From positions 1-64,000 of the forward strand of contig JBEKJO010000004.1 of NCBI GenBank assembly GCA_050011195.1: DNA of 64,000 nt, written 5' to 3'. The notes below the pieces were generated by a model that was not told the origin of the DNA, did no database searches, and worked only from the letters and a program-made list of their open reading frames with translations. The translations under genes and the position numbers were made by a program. Positions 8,057 to 15,519 of the stretch are shown piece by piece; the first letter of the stretch is position 1; every line of letters begins with the position of its first letter. The DNA comes from PALSA-1440 sp050011195. Its GTDB lineage: Bacteria > Verrucomicrobiota > Verrucomicrobiia > Limisphaerales > UBA8199.

Positions 8057-8344
8057 ATGGCCTTGAATGAAGCAATCCCGGTGAGGTTCTCTTCCGACCT
8101 CACCGTCCGACTTAAAGCGGTCTCCGACCGCTCCGGCGTCGCCGTAGCGCATCTGATCCGCATGGCCACGGAGGACTTTCTGAATCGCGTTGAGCAATCC
8201 GGGCGCATCACGATTGATGTCAGCGCCCGCCGCCGGCGCTACCCCAAGCCGGTCCCTGCGCATGTGATGCTGAACGAAGCCAGTTCCCCGCCGACTTCGG
8301 CCCCGGCTCCCGGTCGCTCGGCTTCGCCATCGTCCAAACGGTGA
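8057..8344 (+). CDS. Ribbon-helix-helix DNA-binding protein
   Basis: The 95-residue product starts IPVRFSSDLTVRLKAVSD and continues with GVAVAHLIRMATEDFLNRV. This is the same RHH fold as the divergent neighbour at 7710-7967, followed by a disordered Pro/Ser/Arg tail. The ATG at 8057 lies 15 bases from the repeat pair. No toxin partner follows; a REP element and the BMC operon lie downstream on the other strand. Confidence 0.7.
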   Translation: MALNEAIPVRFSSDLTVRLKAVSDRSGVAVAHLIRMATEDFLNRVEQSGRITIDVSARRRRYPKPVPAHVMLNEASSPPTSAPAPGRSASPSSKR

Positions 8345-8366
8345 TTACCCTCGGCGGGGAGAGCTT

Positions 8367-8436
8367 GGGAGGGCGAGCGTCCCCGCGAGCCGAAATACCT
8401 CCGCAAATCAGGGCTCGCGGGGACGCTCGCCCTCCC
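8367..8436. repeat. REP family A palindromic element
   Basis: Inverted arms (8367-8391 and about 8413-8436) lie between the convergent RHH gene and the last BMC gene. It may act as a bidirectional RNA hairpin. Confidence 0.85.
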
Positions 8437-8442
8437 AGGACG

Positions 8443-8715
8443 TTACGTCTCGGTGTCAATGCGGTCAATGATCCCGACAATGATCGAGCGGACCGGCGCG
8501 TTGGGGTCGGCGACGATCTGCCGGGCGGAGTTGCCTTCGTCAATGACCAGCACGCGTTCGCCGACGCCGGCCTGGACGCCCCCGTCGATGGCGACGAGGT
8601 AACCGCCGGGCTTGCCGGACAAGTCCTCTTTCTCCACCACCAGCAGTTTCTTGCCGATATAGAACGGGTGGTTGATCGTTGAGACGATGTCCCCTCTGAC
8701 GGTGCCGATGATCAT
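8443..8715 (-). CDS. BMC shell vertex protein (BMC-P, EutN/CcmL family)
   Basis: The 90-residue pentamer-forming protein caps microcompartment vertices. MIIGTVRGDIVSTINHP, GARV-like IDGGVQAGVGERVLVI and SIIVGIIDRID are EutN/CcmL features. It is the last gene of the operon and overlaps the upstream BMC-P by 4 bases, so two pentamers are translated together. Having three BMC-P paralogues in one locus is typical of Haliangium-type and planctomycete/verrucomicrobial shells. Confidence 0.92.
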   Translation of the reverse strand: MIIGTVRGDIVSTINHPFYIGKKLLVVEKEDLSGKPGGYLVAIDGGVQAGVGERVLVIDEGNSARQIVADPNAPVRSIIVGIIDRIDTET

Positions 8716-8984
8716 GACGGAATATTCAGGTCGTCCACGATGCCGATGATGGTGTGATCCACGGGCACAAACCAGGGGTCGAGCGCCAGCGCGGCTTCGC
8801 GCCCGCCTTCAAAATAGATGAACTCGCCGGGGCCGGCGGCGCGGGTGGCGTCGCACGCGACCAGCGGTTCGCCTTTGGGGCTGCCTTGTTTGTCGAGCGG
8901 CTGCACCCAAAGCAGGGGGACGCCTTCCAGTCCCTTGTACACGACGCACGGCGTCAGGGTGCCGATGACCTTGCCCAGCAGCAT
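8712..8984 (-). CDS. BMC shell vertex protein (BMC-P, EutN/CcmL family)
   Basis: The 90-residue EutN/CcmL protein begins MLLGKVIGTLTPCVVYKGL and ends IIGIVDDLNIP. It overlaps the trimer gene upstream by one base and the next BMC-P by four, giving a tightly coupled trio. The loop around GPGEFIYFEGG is the usual glycine-rich turn of this fold. The sequence is distinct from the other two pentamers, suggesting non-redundant vertices. Confidence 0.92.
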   Translation of the reverse strand: MLLGKVIGTLTPCVVYKGLEGVPLLWVQPLDKQGSPKGEPLVACDATRAAGPGEFIYFEGGREAALALDPWFVPVDHTIIGIVDDLNIPS

Positions 8985-9601
8985 CAGGACACCTCCTCGC
9001 CCTCCAGTTCGCGCGGTTTGCTGGCGGCGAACCGCGTGCCGTCGGCGAGGTGCTGCGTCAACGCCTCGTGCGGCTGGCAGATGATGCGGTGCTGGACGTA
9101 TTCCTTCCGGCCGCGCAGGAACTCGCCGGCCAACTCCATCGCCGCCTCGACTTCCGGCAGTTCGCCGTTAAAGAGGCTGATCGCCTTGCCGGACATCTCG
9201 TATTCGGCAATACGCAGTTCCACCAGGCGCACTTTGGTCCCCTTGAGCGCCAGTTCGGCGGCGCGGACGTTGGCGGCGACGGTGTCCGTTTCGAGAATCG
9301 CCACCGCGTCCTGTGCGATCGGCACGCGCTGGCCGAGGATGGCGTCGTGGACCTCGCTGTGAACGTCGGGCAGGAACGCATGATCCAGCCGGCTCGACTG
9401 GCCCACCTCCAGCGCTTCGTTGAGCGATTCCTCGACCGCGGCGGTCGAGCCGCCGATGATAATCAGGTAACGGCCCCGGCTCACCGTGCCGGACTTGATC
9501 ATGGCGATGGGCGCCTTCTTCAGCAGCGCATCGGTGCAGTAGATGCCGTCGGCGATGCTGCCAAACTCGATGACCGCTATGGTCGGGTATTTCCTCATCA
9601 T
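8984..9601 (-). CDS. BMC shell trimer protein, single-layer type (BMC-T)
   Basis: The 205-residue protein has two tandem BMC folds, about 6-90 and 98-185, and forms a pseudohexameric trimer. TIAVIEFGSIADGIYCTDALLKKAP opens domain one (positions 7-31), and ETDTVAANVRAAELALKG opens domain two. It resembles the H. ochraceum BMC-T1 type as I recall it. The central pore would conduct small metabolites. It lies between the aldehyde dehydrogenase and two pentamer genes. Confidence 0.88.
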   Translation of the reverse strand: MMRKYPTIAVIEFGSIADGIYCTDALLKKAPIAMIKSGTVSRGRYLIIIGGSTAAVEESLNEALEVGQSSRLDHAFLPDVHSEVHDAILGQRVPIAQDAVAILETDTVAANVRAAELALKGTKVRLVELRIAEYEMSGKAISLFNGELPEVEAAMELAGEFLRGRKEYVQHRIICQPHEALTQHLADGTRFAASKPRELEGEEVS

Positions 9602-11040
9602 ACGATCCTGAATGCGCCGACCAGCGTGCAGCGGCGCCAGCGCGAAAAGCTTCGCGGCCCCGTCATGCCCTCACCGGTCGGGCTGGCGATGGTGAACGAG
9701 GTGTAGCCTTCGCCCTTCCAGCCCAGCCCGGCTAGGGAGGGGCCGTTCTTGACGAAGATGCTGGCGTTGCACTCGCGGGCCATGCGGCTGAGGTTGGACA
9801 GGTTCTCCGAGTGCATGACGAAGGTATGCCGGCGCGGATGCTCCAGCGCGATGGCCAAGTCAATGCCCTCGTCGGCGTCTCGCACGCGCGTGACCGGCAG
9901 GATCGGCATCATCTGTTCCGTCCACAGCAACGGGTGTTCGTGCTCGACCTCGACGATGCCCAGGCGGACCGAGTCGTCGCAGGGGATGCCCGCTTTCTGG
10001 AGGATCACGCTGGCGTTCTTGCCAATGAGCGAGCGGTCAATTTCGGCTTCCTTGCGCGGGCCGTAAGTCTTCTTGAAGATGACCTTCTCCAGCGCCGGCA
10101 ACTGGTCCTTCCAGACGAGCACCGCGCCGTTGTAGGTCATGGCCTGGATGAGCTTGCCCGCCACGCTGGAGACGACCAGGCACTCCTTCTCGTCCGTGCA
10201 GATGATGTTGTTGTCGAACGACGCGCCAAAGACGATGTCGCGCCCGGCCTTGTCAATGTCCGCCGTCTCATCCACCACGACGGGCGGGTTGCCAGGCCCG
10301 GCGCAAATGGCGCGCTTGCCACTGGACATCGCCGCTTGCACAACGCCGCCGCCGCCCGTCACCACGACTAAGCGGATGCCGGGATGCTTCATCAATGTCT
10401 GCGCGCTCTCGACCGTCGGGTTGGCGATGCACGTGATAAGGTTCCTCGGCCCGCCGGCGGCCACGACGGCCTTGTTGATGAGCGCAACATTGTGGCAGGA
10501 GACGCGTCGGGCATTAGGGTGAACGTTGAACACCACCGCGTTGCCGGCGGCGAGCATCGCAATCGTATTGTTGATGACCGTGGAAGTCGGGTTGGTCGTC
10601 GGCGTGATGGCGGCGATGACGCCGTAGGGGGCCGGCTCGGTGAGATTGAGACCGTCATCGCCGGTGACCGCCTGCGGCTGCAGGTCTTCGGTGCCTGGCG
10701 TCTTCTCGGTGACAAGCTGGTTCTTGAGGACCTTGTCTTCGTAGCGGCCCAGCCCTGTCTCTTCGTGCGCCTCACGGGCCAGGGCGCTGCCGTGCTCGCG
10801 CATCGCGTTGCGGATGGCCGCAATGATCGTGTTGCGCTTCTGCAAGCCCATCTCGTCGAACTGGCCGAACGCGGCCCCGGCGGCGCGCACGGCTTCGTCC
10901 ATGCTGTCGAAGATGCCCAACTCGCCGACCAGGGACGGCCCCACGGGCCGCTCCTCGACGCCTGCGCCGCCGCGGTCCGTCAGGTCCGCCACGATGTGCT
11001 GAGCGATAACCTCAATCTCTTGGTCAGTAAGGCTGGACAT
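9598..11040 (-). CDS. CoA-acylating aldehyde dehydrogenase (PduP/EutE family), BMC cargo
   Basis: This enzyme oxidises an aldehyde to acyl-CoA with NAD+; for a DERA-driven compartment the substrate would be acetaldehyde. Residues 4-20 (LTDQEIEVIAQHIVADL) form an amphipathic encapsulation-type helix, followed by a flexible linker. The catalytic domain has APYGVIAAITPTTNPT, VVVTGGGG and the catalytic Cys281 in NNIICTDEKEC. Length (480) is normal. It overlaps the BMC-T gene by 4 bases. Cargo status follows from the targeting helix and operon position. Confidence 0.93.
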   Translation of the reverse strand: MSSLTDQEIEVIAQHIVADLTDRGGAGVEERPVGPSLVGELGIFDSMDEAVRAAGAAFGQFDEMGLQKRNTIIAAIRNAMREHGSALAREAHEETGLGRYEDKVLKNQLVTEKTPGTEDLQPQAVTGDDGLNLTEPAPYGVIAAITPTTNPTSTVINNTIAMLAAGNAVVFNVHPNARRVSCHNVALINKAVVAAGGPRNLITCIANPTVESAQTLMKHPGIRLVVVTGGGGVVQAAMSSGKRAICAGPGNPPVVVDETADIDKAGRDIVFGASFDNNIICTDEKECLVVSSVAGKLIQAMTYNGAVLVWKDQLPALEKVIFKKTYGPRKEAEIDRSLIGKNASVILQKAGIPCDDSVRLGIVEVEHEHPLLWTEQMMPILPVTRVRDADEGIDLAIALEHPRRHTFVMHSENLSNLSRMARECNASIFVKNGPSLAGLGWKGEGYTSFTIASPTGEGMTGPRSFSRWRRCTLVGAFRIV

Positions 11041-11098
11041 GATGGCCGGGCACGGTGGGCATAGTTACAAGGCTACGGGTTAGGTGCAGGGAAATCAC

Positions 11099-11797
11099 TC
11101 ATGCTCTGGTTTCCTCTGGGTCTGTTAACACCAGTGAACTCAAGATGGATTCGTAAATGTGCCGCTTTGACGGCATAGCCTCTTGCGTATCGTTGGCTGT
11201 GATGAGAACCAGAACGCTGCCATAACATGCGCCGACAACCAGCCACGAGCGGAACCCTGTGTCAACCGCTTGAAGAAGCTCCGCTTGCAACCCATCCCAA
11301 TTGTTCTGGCTTGTGGCGCGTAATGAGGAAACCACCTCGTAATTCTTGAAGACGCGCTCCATCAATCCACGCAATGCAAGTGGAGATGCGCGACCACCCT
11401 GAAAGGCCGATATCGTCACCTCACCGCTTCCCTCTGGCGGAAGCAGGTTGACGATGTTCTCGTCGCGAGAGACCCTCCAGTCTGAGGGGTGTTGAACCGT
11501 ATAGAATCCGGCAGGGCTCTCGTAGATCAGCATACCACCCTCCCCAACGTGGTGCATACCGAACACTCTCTTAAGTTCGTCAAAGCTCCTGAACGTCGGT
11601 GCTCCATGCTCGGCTAGGAACTGGCTGCAGGCTTCTGCTAATGCCGGGTCTGCAATATCCATCAGCGCTATGCCAGGTGACGTGCGTATGATCCTTGGAG
11701 GCACAATATCTGCGACAACTACGTAGTCGCGCCAAGACCCTCCATTCATCGCGAAAATCTCACTCGCTCGCGTTGCCAAGTCTTGCTCTTCTGACAT
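11099..11797 (-). CDS. Unknown protein embedded in the BMC operon
   Basis: I do not recognise this 232-residue protein, which starts at MSEEQDLATRASEIF. The frame extends upstream to 11869, overlapping the BMC-P gene, but the ATG at 11797 is preferred. It has no BMC domain, signal peptide or membrane segment. Its middle part (YESPAGFYTVQHPSDWRV then a beta-rich stretch) vaguely recalls PsbP/DcrB-like folds. Codons are visibly less GC-rich than in the flanking BMC genes, suggesting later insertion. A shell-associated, regulatory or unrelated role are all open. Confidence 0.6.
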   Translation of the reverse strand: MSEEQDLATRASEIFAMNGGSWRDYVVVADIVPPRIIRTSPGIALMDIADPALAEACSQFLAEHGAPTFRSFDELKRVFGMHHVGEGGMLIYESPAGFYTVQHPSDWRVSRDENIVNLLPPEGSGEVTISAFQGGRASPLALRGLMERVFKNYEVVSSLRATSQNNWDGLQAELLQAVDTGFRSWLVVGACYGSVLVLITANDTQEAMPSKRHIYESILSSLVLTDPEETRA

Positions 11798-11822
11798 AAA
11801 GGGGACGTGCCTTACTTGATGC

Positions 11823-12113
11823 CTATTCCTTCTTGTATTTATCCACGCCGCCAATTTCCCAGCTATCAACGATGGCCATAATCACGGCGTCGCAGGGACG
11901 GTTCTGCGTGGCGACGGTCTGGCGCGCGGAACTGCCCGCCGCGATGAGGACCAGTTCGCCGGGGCCGACGCCCACCGCATCCGCCGCCACGACGTGGCCG
12001 CCGGTCTCCTTGCCTTCGGTATCCACGGTCTTGACGACCATGAACTTCAGGCCGTCCATGCTGGCTTCCTTGCGCGTGGCGACAACCGTGCCGACAACTT
12101 TGCCAAGAGTCAT
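11823..12113 (-). CDS. BMC shell vertex protein (BMC-P, EutN/CcmL family)
   Basis: The 96-residue pentamer protein begins MTLGKVVGTVVATRKEAS. It contains GVGPGELVLIAAGSSARQ and ends with AIVDSWEIGG. It is the third vertex paralogue of the locus, separated from the other two by the unknown gene, the dehydrogenase and a trimer. It follows the hexamer gene, with a strong hairpin in the gap between them. Confidence 0.92.
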   Translation of the reverse strand: MTLGKVVGTVVATRKEASMDGLKFMVVKTVDTEGKETGGHVVAADAVGVGPGELVLIAAGSSARQTVATQNRPCDAVIMAIVDSWEIGGVDKYKKE

Positions 12114-12160
12114 AAAGTTTCAATCCGCGCCCTGCCCACAGTAGCGGGGCGACGCATCCA

Positions 12161-12188
12161 CCGGGGCGGACCCTGCGGCCCGCCCCGG
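12161..12188. promoter_or_regulatory. GC-rich hairpin between BMC-H and BMC-P genes
   Basis: CCGGGGCGG at 12161-12169 pairs with CCGCCCCGG at 12180-12188. On the transcript it falls just after the hexamer stop codon. It lacks a T tract, so it is better seen as an mRNA-stabilising or attenuating hairpin than as a full terminator. It could keep the hexamer more abundant than the genes behind it. Confidence 0.5.
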
Positions 12189-12202
12189 CGATGAAATTGG
12201 CG

Positions 12203-12499
12203 TTACTTCTTGACCGGCTTGGCGCCGCGCCCCAGCGGCAGCACGTCGTCCACCCCTGTATGCGGGCGAGGGATGACGTGGACCGCGACCATTTCGCCCA
12301 CGCGGCTGGCGGCGAGCCGTCCGGCATCCGTCGCGGCCTTGACGGCGGCGACGTCGCCCCGAATGACCGCCGTGACGTAACCCCCGCCGGTCTTCTCGAA
12401 GCTGACGAGTTCAACCTTGGCGGCTTTAACCATTGCGTCCGCGCCTTCCACCATTGCGGCAAAGGACCGTGTTTCCAGCAAGCCTAATGCTTCTGCCAT
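12203..12499 (-). CDS. BMC shell hexamer protein (BMC-H)
   Basis: The 98-residue Pfam00936-type protein (EALGLLETRSFAAMVEGADAM region) has pore segment EKTGGGYVTAVIRGD and a short charged tail. It forms the hexameric tiles that make up most of the shell facets. As remembered, it is very close to the H. ochraceum BMC-H, including the unusual TGGGYVTA pore in place of the common GSG. It is the only BMC-H in the locus. Confidence 0.95.
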   Translation of the reverse strand: MAEALGLLETRSFAAMVEGADAMVKAAKVELVSFEKTGGGYVTAVIRGDVAAVKAATDAGRLAASRVGEMVAVHVIPRPHTGVDDVLPLGRGAKPVKK

Positions 12500-12554
12500 A
12501 TTATGTGTCTCCTTACGTTGTTTGTGTTGTGAGTTGTGATCGGTTCAAAACGGG

Positions 12555-13190
12555 TCAGGCGCCGCCGCCGCCTTTCATCGCGCGGCCAGTGAGGCTGTTG
12601 ATGGCGGCTTCGGCGGCTTTGGAGGCCACATCAATGTCCTTCTCCTCGCCGCCGAGGTACAAGCGGCCAAAGCTCCCAAAGGCGCGAATCTCCAGGATGT
12701 TAATCTCCGCGGTCTTCTCGGCCTCGTTCGCGGCGAACGCGGCGTAGGCGGCGGGTGCGACTTCCATCGTGAAGAGGCTCTGGCCCGGCAGGATCATGTT
12801 CCCGTGCCGGGTGCGGTTAATCAGCATCGTGTGGTGGTCGTCAATCTGGCGGATCGTGCTGTTGCTGTAGATGACCGGCTTGTAGCGGTCGTCCTCCTTC
12901 AACCCCAGCGAGTCGAGGATGGCGGCCCCGGCGGAGCGCACGTCGGCCTGCGACTCGGAATGGATTTCCAACATGCCATAGAGGCGCTCGATGATCTGCA
13001 TGCCGGGCGTGACCTTCGTGCATTTCAGCGCCACGTCGGTGACGAAGTTGATCTCCATGCCGGGGGAAATCTCGACGAACAGCGAGGCCTGCCCGGCAAT
13101 GGGCAGGAAGCCCTGCGAGACCGTCGCGAAGAACGACGCCACCTGCGGTTGCAGGCTGTCCAGAAAAATGTATGAGCGTAAGTCTGCCAT
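12555..13190 (-). CDS. BMC shell trimer protein, double-layer type (BMC-T)
   Basis: The 211-residue protein opens ADLRSYIFLDSLQPQVASF, contains GQASLFVEISPGMEIN and ends with a glycine-rich tail. It resembles the stacked-trimer type (CsoS1D-like; H. ochraceum BMC-T2/T3), whose two layers gate a large pore. Two permuted BMC folds span about 2-95 and 105-200. ILPGQSLFTMEVAPAAYA belongs to the second fold. The large pore could admit sugar phosphates or cofactors such as NAD+ and CoA. It follows the RpiB-DeoC fusion gene after a 12-base gap. Confidence 0.85.
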   Translation of the reverse strand: MADLRSYIFLDSLQPQVASFFATVSQGFLPIAGQASLFVEISPGMEINFVTDVALKCTKVTPGMQIIERLYGMLEIHSESQADVRSAGAAILDSLGLKEDDRYKPVIYSNSTIRQIDDHHTMLINRTRHGNMILPGQSLFTMEVAPAAYAAFAANEAEKTAEINILEIRAFGSFGRLYLGGEEKDIDVASKAAEAAINSLTGRAMKGGGGA

Positions 13191-13202
13191 GATCTTTATC
13201 CT

Positions 13203-14513
13203 CTAGTATTTTGCGCCTTCCGAACCGGCGGCCTGGCCGGCGGCCTCCTGCAAGATTTTGATGCCGCTGCTGGTGCCGATGCGCGTTGCGCCGGCCTGCA
13301 CCATGCGGCGCAGATCAGCCAGCGAGCGGATGCCGCCCGAGGCCTTCACCCCAAGCTTCTTGTCGCGCACGATCCGGCTCATCAGCGCCACGTCCTCCAC
13401 CGTCGCCCCGCCGGTGCTGAACCCGGTCGAGGTCTTCACAAAGTCGGCCCGGGCCTTGACGGCCAGCTCGCACGCGCGCCCCTTTTCCTCGTTGGTCAGC
13501 AGCACGGTTTCCAGGATCACCTTGCACTTGGCGCTGCCGTCCCGGCAGGCCTCAACGACCGAGCGGATGTCCCGCAGCACCAGGCTGTCGTCGCCGCTCT
13601 TGAGCGCGCCGACGTTGATGACCATGTCAATTTCCTTCGCCCCTTGCCGGATCGCGGCGCGGGCTTCCATCGCCTTCGTCTCCGGCGGCTGCGCCCCCAG
13701 CGGAAAGCCGACGACGCAGCAGACCTTCACGCCCGACCCCTCCAGCAGTCGCCGGGCCAGCGAGACCCACGTCGGGTTCACGCAGACCGAATAGAACTTG
13801 TGCTGGCGCGCCTCCCGGCAGAGCTGCTCGATGTCGGCCCTCGTGGTGTCCGGCCGCAAAATGGTGTGGTCAATGAGCTGCGGGATGTTCAACGGCGGCG
13901 GGGCGGGCGGGGCGGTTATCGGTTTGCCCTGCGCGGCCAGAAGCTCCTGCACGCGCTTGGCAATCTTCTCCAGGTCCGGTTCGGCTGGGGCTGGGCGCGG
14001 TTCTCCGGCGCCGGCCAGCAGTGTCGCCTGGTGCGGCCCGACCTCGATGGGCCCTTCCTGAACGGCATTGATCAGTTGCACCCGCTTCCGATGCCGTTCC
14101 TCGACGCACTCCGCCGTCAGGAACATCTCGACGATCGGCGTCGCCTGCTCGAAATTCGTCGGCCCCGCCCCCAGCGTCAGCACGTTGGCATCGTTGTGCT
14201 CGCGGCTGTTCTTGGCCAGCGCGACGCTGTAGCAGGCCGCCGCCCGCGCCCCGCGCACCTTGTTGGCGGTCATCGCCGAACCGATGCCGGCGCCGTCAAT
14301 CATGATGCCGCGGTCGCACTGCCCGCTGGCCACCAGCCGCGCCACCGTGTAGGCGATGCGCGGGTAATCCACCGCGTCCTTGCTGTGCGTCCCGCAATCC
14401 TGGACCGCGCAACCCTTGTCACGCAACCAGCCCAGAAGCTGGTTCTTCAGCTCGAATCCACCGTGGTCCGCCCCGATGGCAATCTTCAGGTTCTTCATGG
14501 CCGAACTGTCCAT
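13203..14513 (-). CDS. Fusion of RpiB-like isomerase domain and deoxyribose-phosphate aldolase (DeoC)
   Basis: The 436-residue protein joins an RpiB/LacAB-like domain (about 7-150), a Pro/Ala-rich linker carrying an amphipathic helix (DLEKIAKRVQELLAAQ, 180-195), and a complete DERA domain (about 209-425). DERA cleaves 2-deoxyribose-5-phosphate to acetaldehyde and glyceraldehyde-3-phosphate. Its Asp296, Schiff-base Lys360 (FVKTSTGF) and Lys390 (GVKASGG) are all present. In the RpiB domain the usual catalytic Cys is Asp73 (MIDGAGIG) and the ring-opening His after it is Tyr95. The substrate is therefore probably not ribose-5-phosphate, or the domain is structural. It is the first gene of the BMC operon. 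The start may be 14513 or 14498. Confidence 0.93.
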   Translation of the reverse strand: MDSSAMKNLKIAIGADHGGFELKNQLLGWLRDKGCAVQDCGTHSKDAVDYPRIAYTVARLVASGQCDRGIMIDGAGIGSAMTANKVRGARAAACYSVALAKNSREHNDANVLTLGAGPTNFEQATPIVEMFLTAECVEERHRKRVQLINAVQEGPIEVGPHQATLLAGAGEPRPAPAEPDLEKIAKRVQELLAAQGKPITAPPAPPPLNIPQLIDHTILRPDTTRADIEQLCREARQHKFYSVCVNPTWVSLARRLLEGSGVKVCCVVGFPLGAQPPETKAMEARAAIRQGAKEIDMVINVGALKSGDDSLVLRDIRSVVEACRDGSAKCKVILETVLLTNEEKGRACELAVKARADFVKTSTGFSTGGATVEDVALMSRIVRDKKLGVKASGGIRSLADLRRMVQAGATRIGTSSGIKILQEAAGQAAGSEGAKY

Positions 14514-14531
14514 GGTTCACTCACGGGTGCG

Positions 14532-14559
14532 ACGCTATCAGGCCGCGGCATGATGTCAA
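14532..14559 (-). promoter_or_regulatory. Candidate sigma-70 promoter of the BMC operon
   Basis: On the minus strand TTGACA (14559-14554) is followed after 16 bases by TAGCGT (14537-14532), 18 bases before the fusion gene's first start codon. The -35 is perfect and the -10 is weak. A separate strong promoter faces the other way 80 bases upstream. Confidence 0.45.
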
Positions 14560-14616
14560 GGGCGGGACTTGCGGGGCGCGGGGCCGGGCGCTGCGGCCAA
14601 CCAGGGCGACCCGATC

Positions 14617-14644
14617 TTGACACCCCTTGGTGGCGGTCTATAAT
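14617..14644 (+). promoter_or_regulatory. Consensus sigma-70 promoter for the DUF4870 gene
   Basis: A perfect TTGACA at 14617-14622 and a perfect TATAAT at 14639-14644 are separated by 16 bases. This predicts a leader of about 65 bases before the ATG at 14718. Confidence 0.8.
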
Positions 14645-14717
14645 AGCCCCTATGAACTCGGTCGAGGACCAATTTTCGATGGTTTGCTCAGCGTCAAGAG
14701 ACTAAATCCTTCTGCTT

Positions 14718-15143
14718 ATGCCAGACAATCCCGCACCTCCGCCAACATTGCCACCCCAACCGCCACCGCCCGTCCCGCCCGGCAACGAGAGCCAGGCTCG
14801 CACGTGGAACATGCTTTGCCACCTCAGCGCCCTGGCAGGGTATATTATCCCGTTCGGCAACGTCCTTGGGCCGCTCCTGATCTGGCAGATAAAGAAGAAC
14901 GAATTCCCGTCGGTGGAGGAGCACGGCAAGGCCGCCTTGAACTTTCAACTCACCGTGCTTATTGCGCTGTTCGTCGGCGCGATGGCCGCCTTCCTGTTGT
15001 CCTTCGTTTGTATCGGCTTTCTCTTGATTCCGGTGGTCGTAGCCATTGCTCTGTGCGGACTCGTGTTCGCGATCATCGCCGGGATCAAGGCGAACAACGG
15101 GGAGGCTTACCGCTATCCGTGGAGTCTGGCCCTGGTTAAATAG
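14718..15143 (+). CDS. DUF4870 (Tic20-like) small membrane protein
   Basis: The 141-residue protein has a Pro-rich cytoplasmic N-terminus. The DUF4870 pattern follows: MLCHLSALAGYIIPFGNVLGP, IWQIKKNEFP, then EEHGKAALNFQLT and two or three transmembrane helices. Function of this widespread family is not established. It has its own consensus promoter and is divergent from the BMC operon. No partner gene is evident. Confidence 0.85.
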   Translation: MPDNPAPPPTLPPQPPPPVPPGNESQARTWNMLCHLSALAGYIIPFGNVLGPLLIWQIKKNEFPSVEEHGKAALNFQLTVLIALFVGAMAAFLLSFVCIGFLLIPVVVAIALCGLVFAIIAGIKANNGEAYRYPWSLALVK

Positions 15144-15519
15144 GGTTGTCCCTGGCCGTGCGAGGGACCATCAGAGCCAACGCTAAAAACACCAATTCAC
15201 GACCAGCATGGCCAGAATGAGCGTGCGATACAGGCGGCGGTCGCTAATGAACTGCCTCATGGTCTTGACCGGGTGCAATTGCGCGTAAACGATAGCTTTC
15301 ATACACAGGCACATTCTCAGTAACTTCGACAGACCCACTATTGCAGGGTCTATTCCTCTCAATTCTGAGAATAGGCCCATTTTGGGCCGTAAATCGGCAG
15401 GAATCCGGGATGTTTGGAACCAGTGCTTCCGCGACGGCGCGTTGGGCGGTTGCAACCTCGGAGCAAAGGAAAAGTCGTGATGGGGGTTGCCGGATCGGAA
15501 AGATGTGCCACAGTAAGGC
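15144..15519. other. Intergenic region, no gene recognised
   Basis: This 376-base stretch separates DUF4870 from the receiver-domain gene. A weak 6-bp hairpin (GTCCCT/AGGGAC, 15148-15168) follows the DUF4870 stop. Minus-strand open frames here show no family resemblance. Confidence 0.5.
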
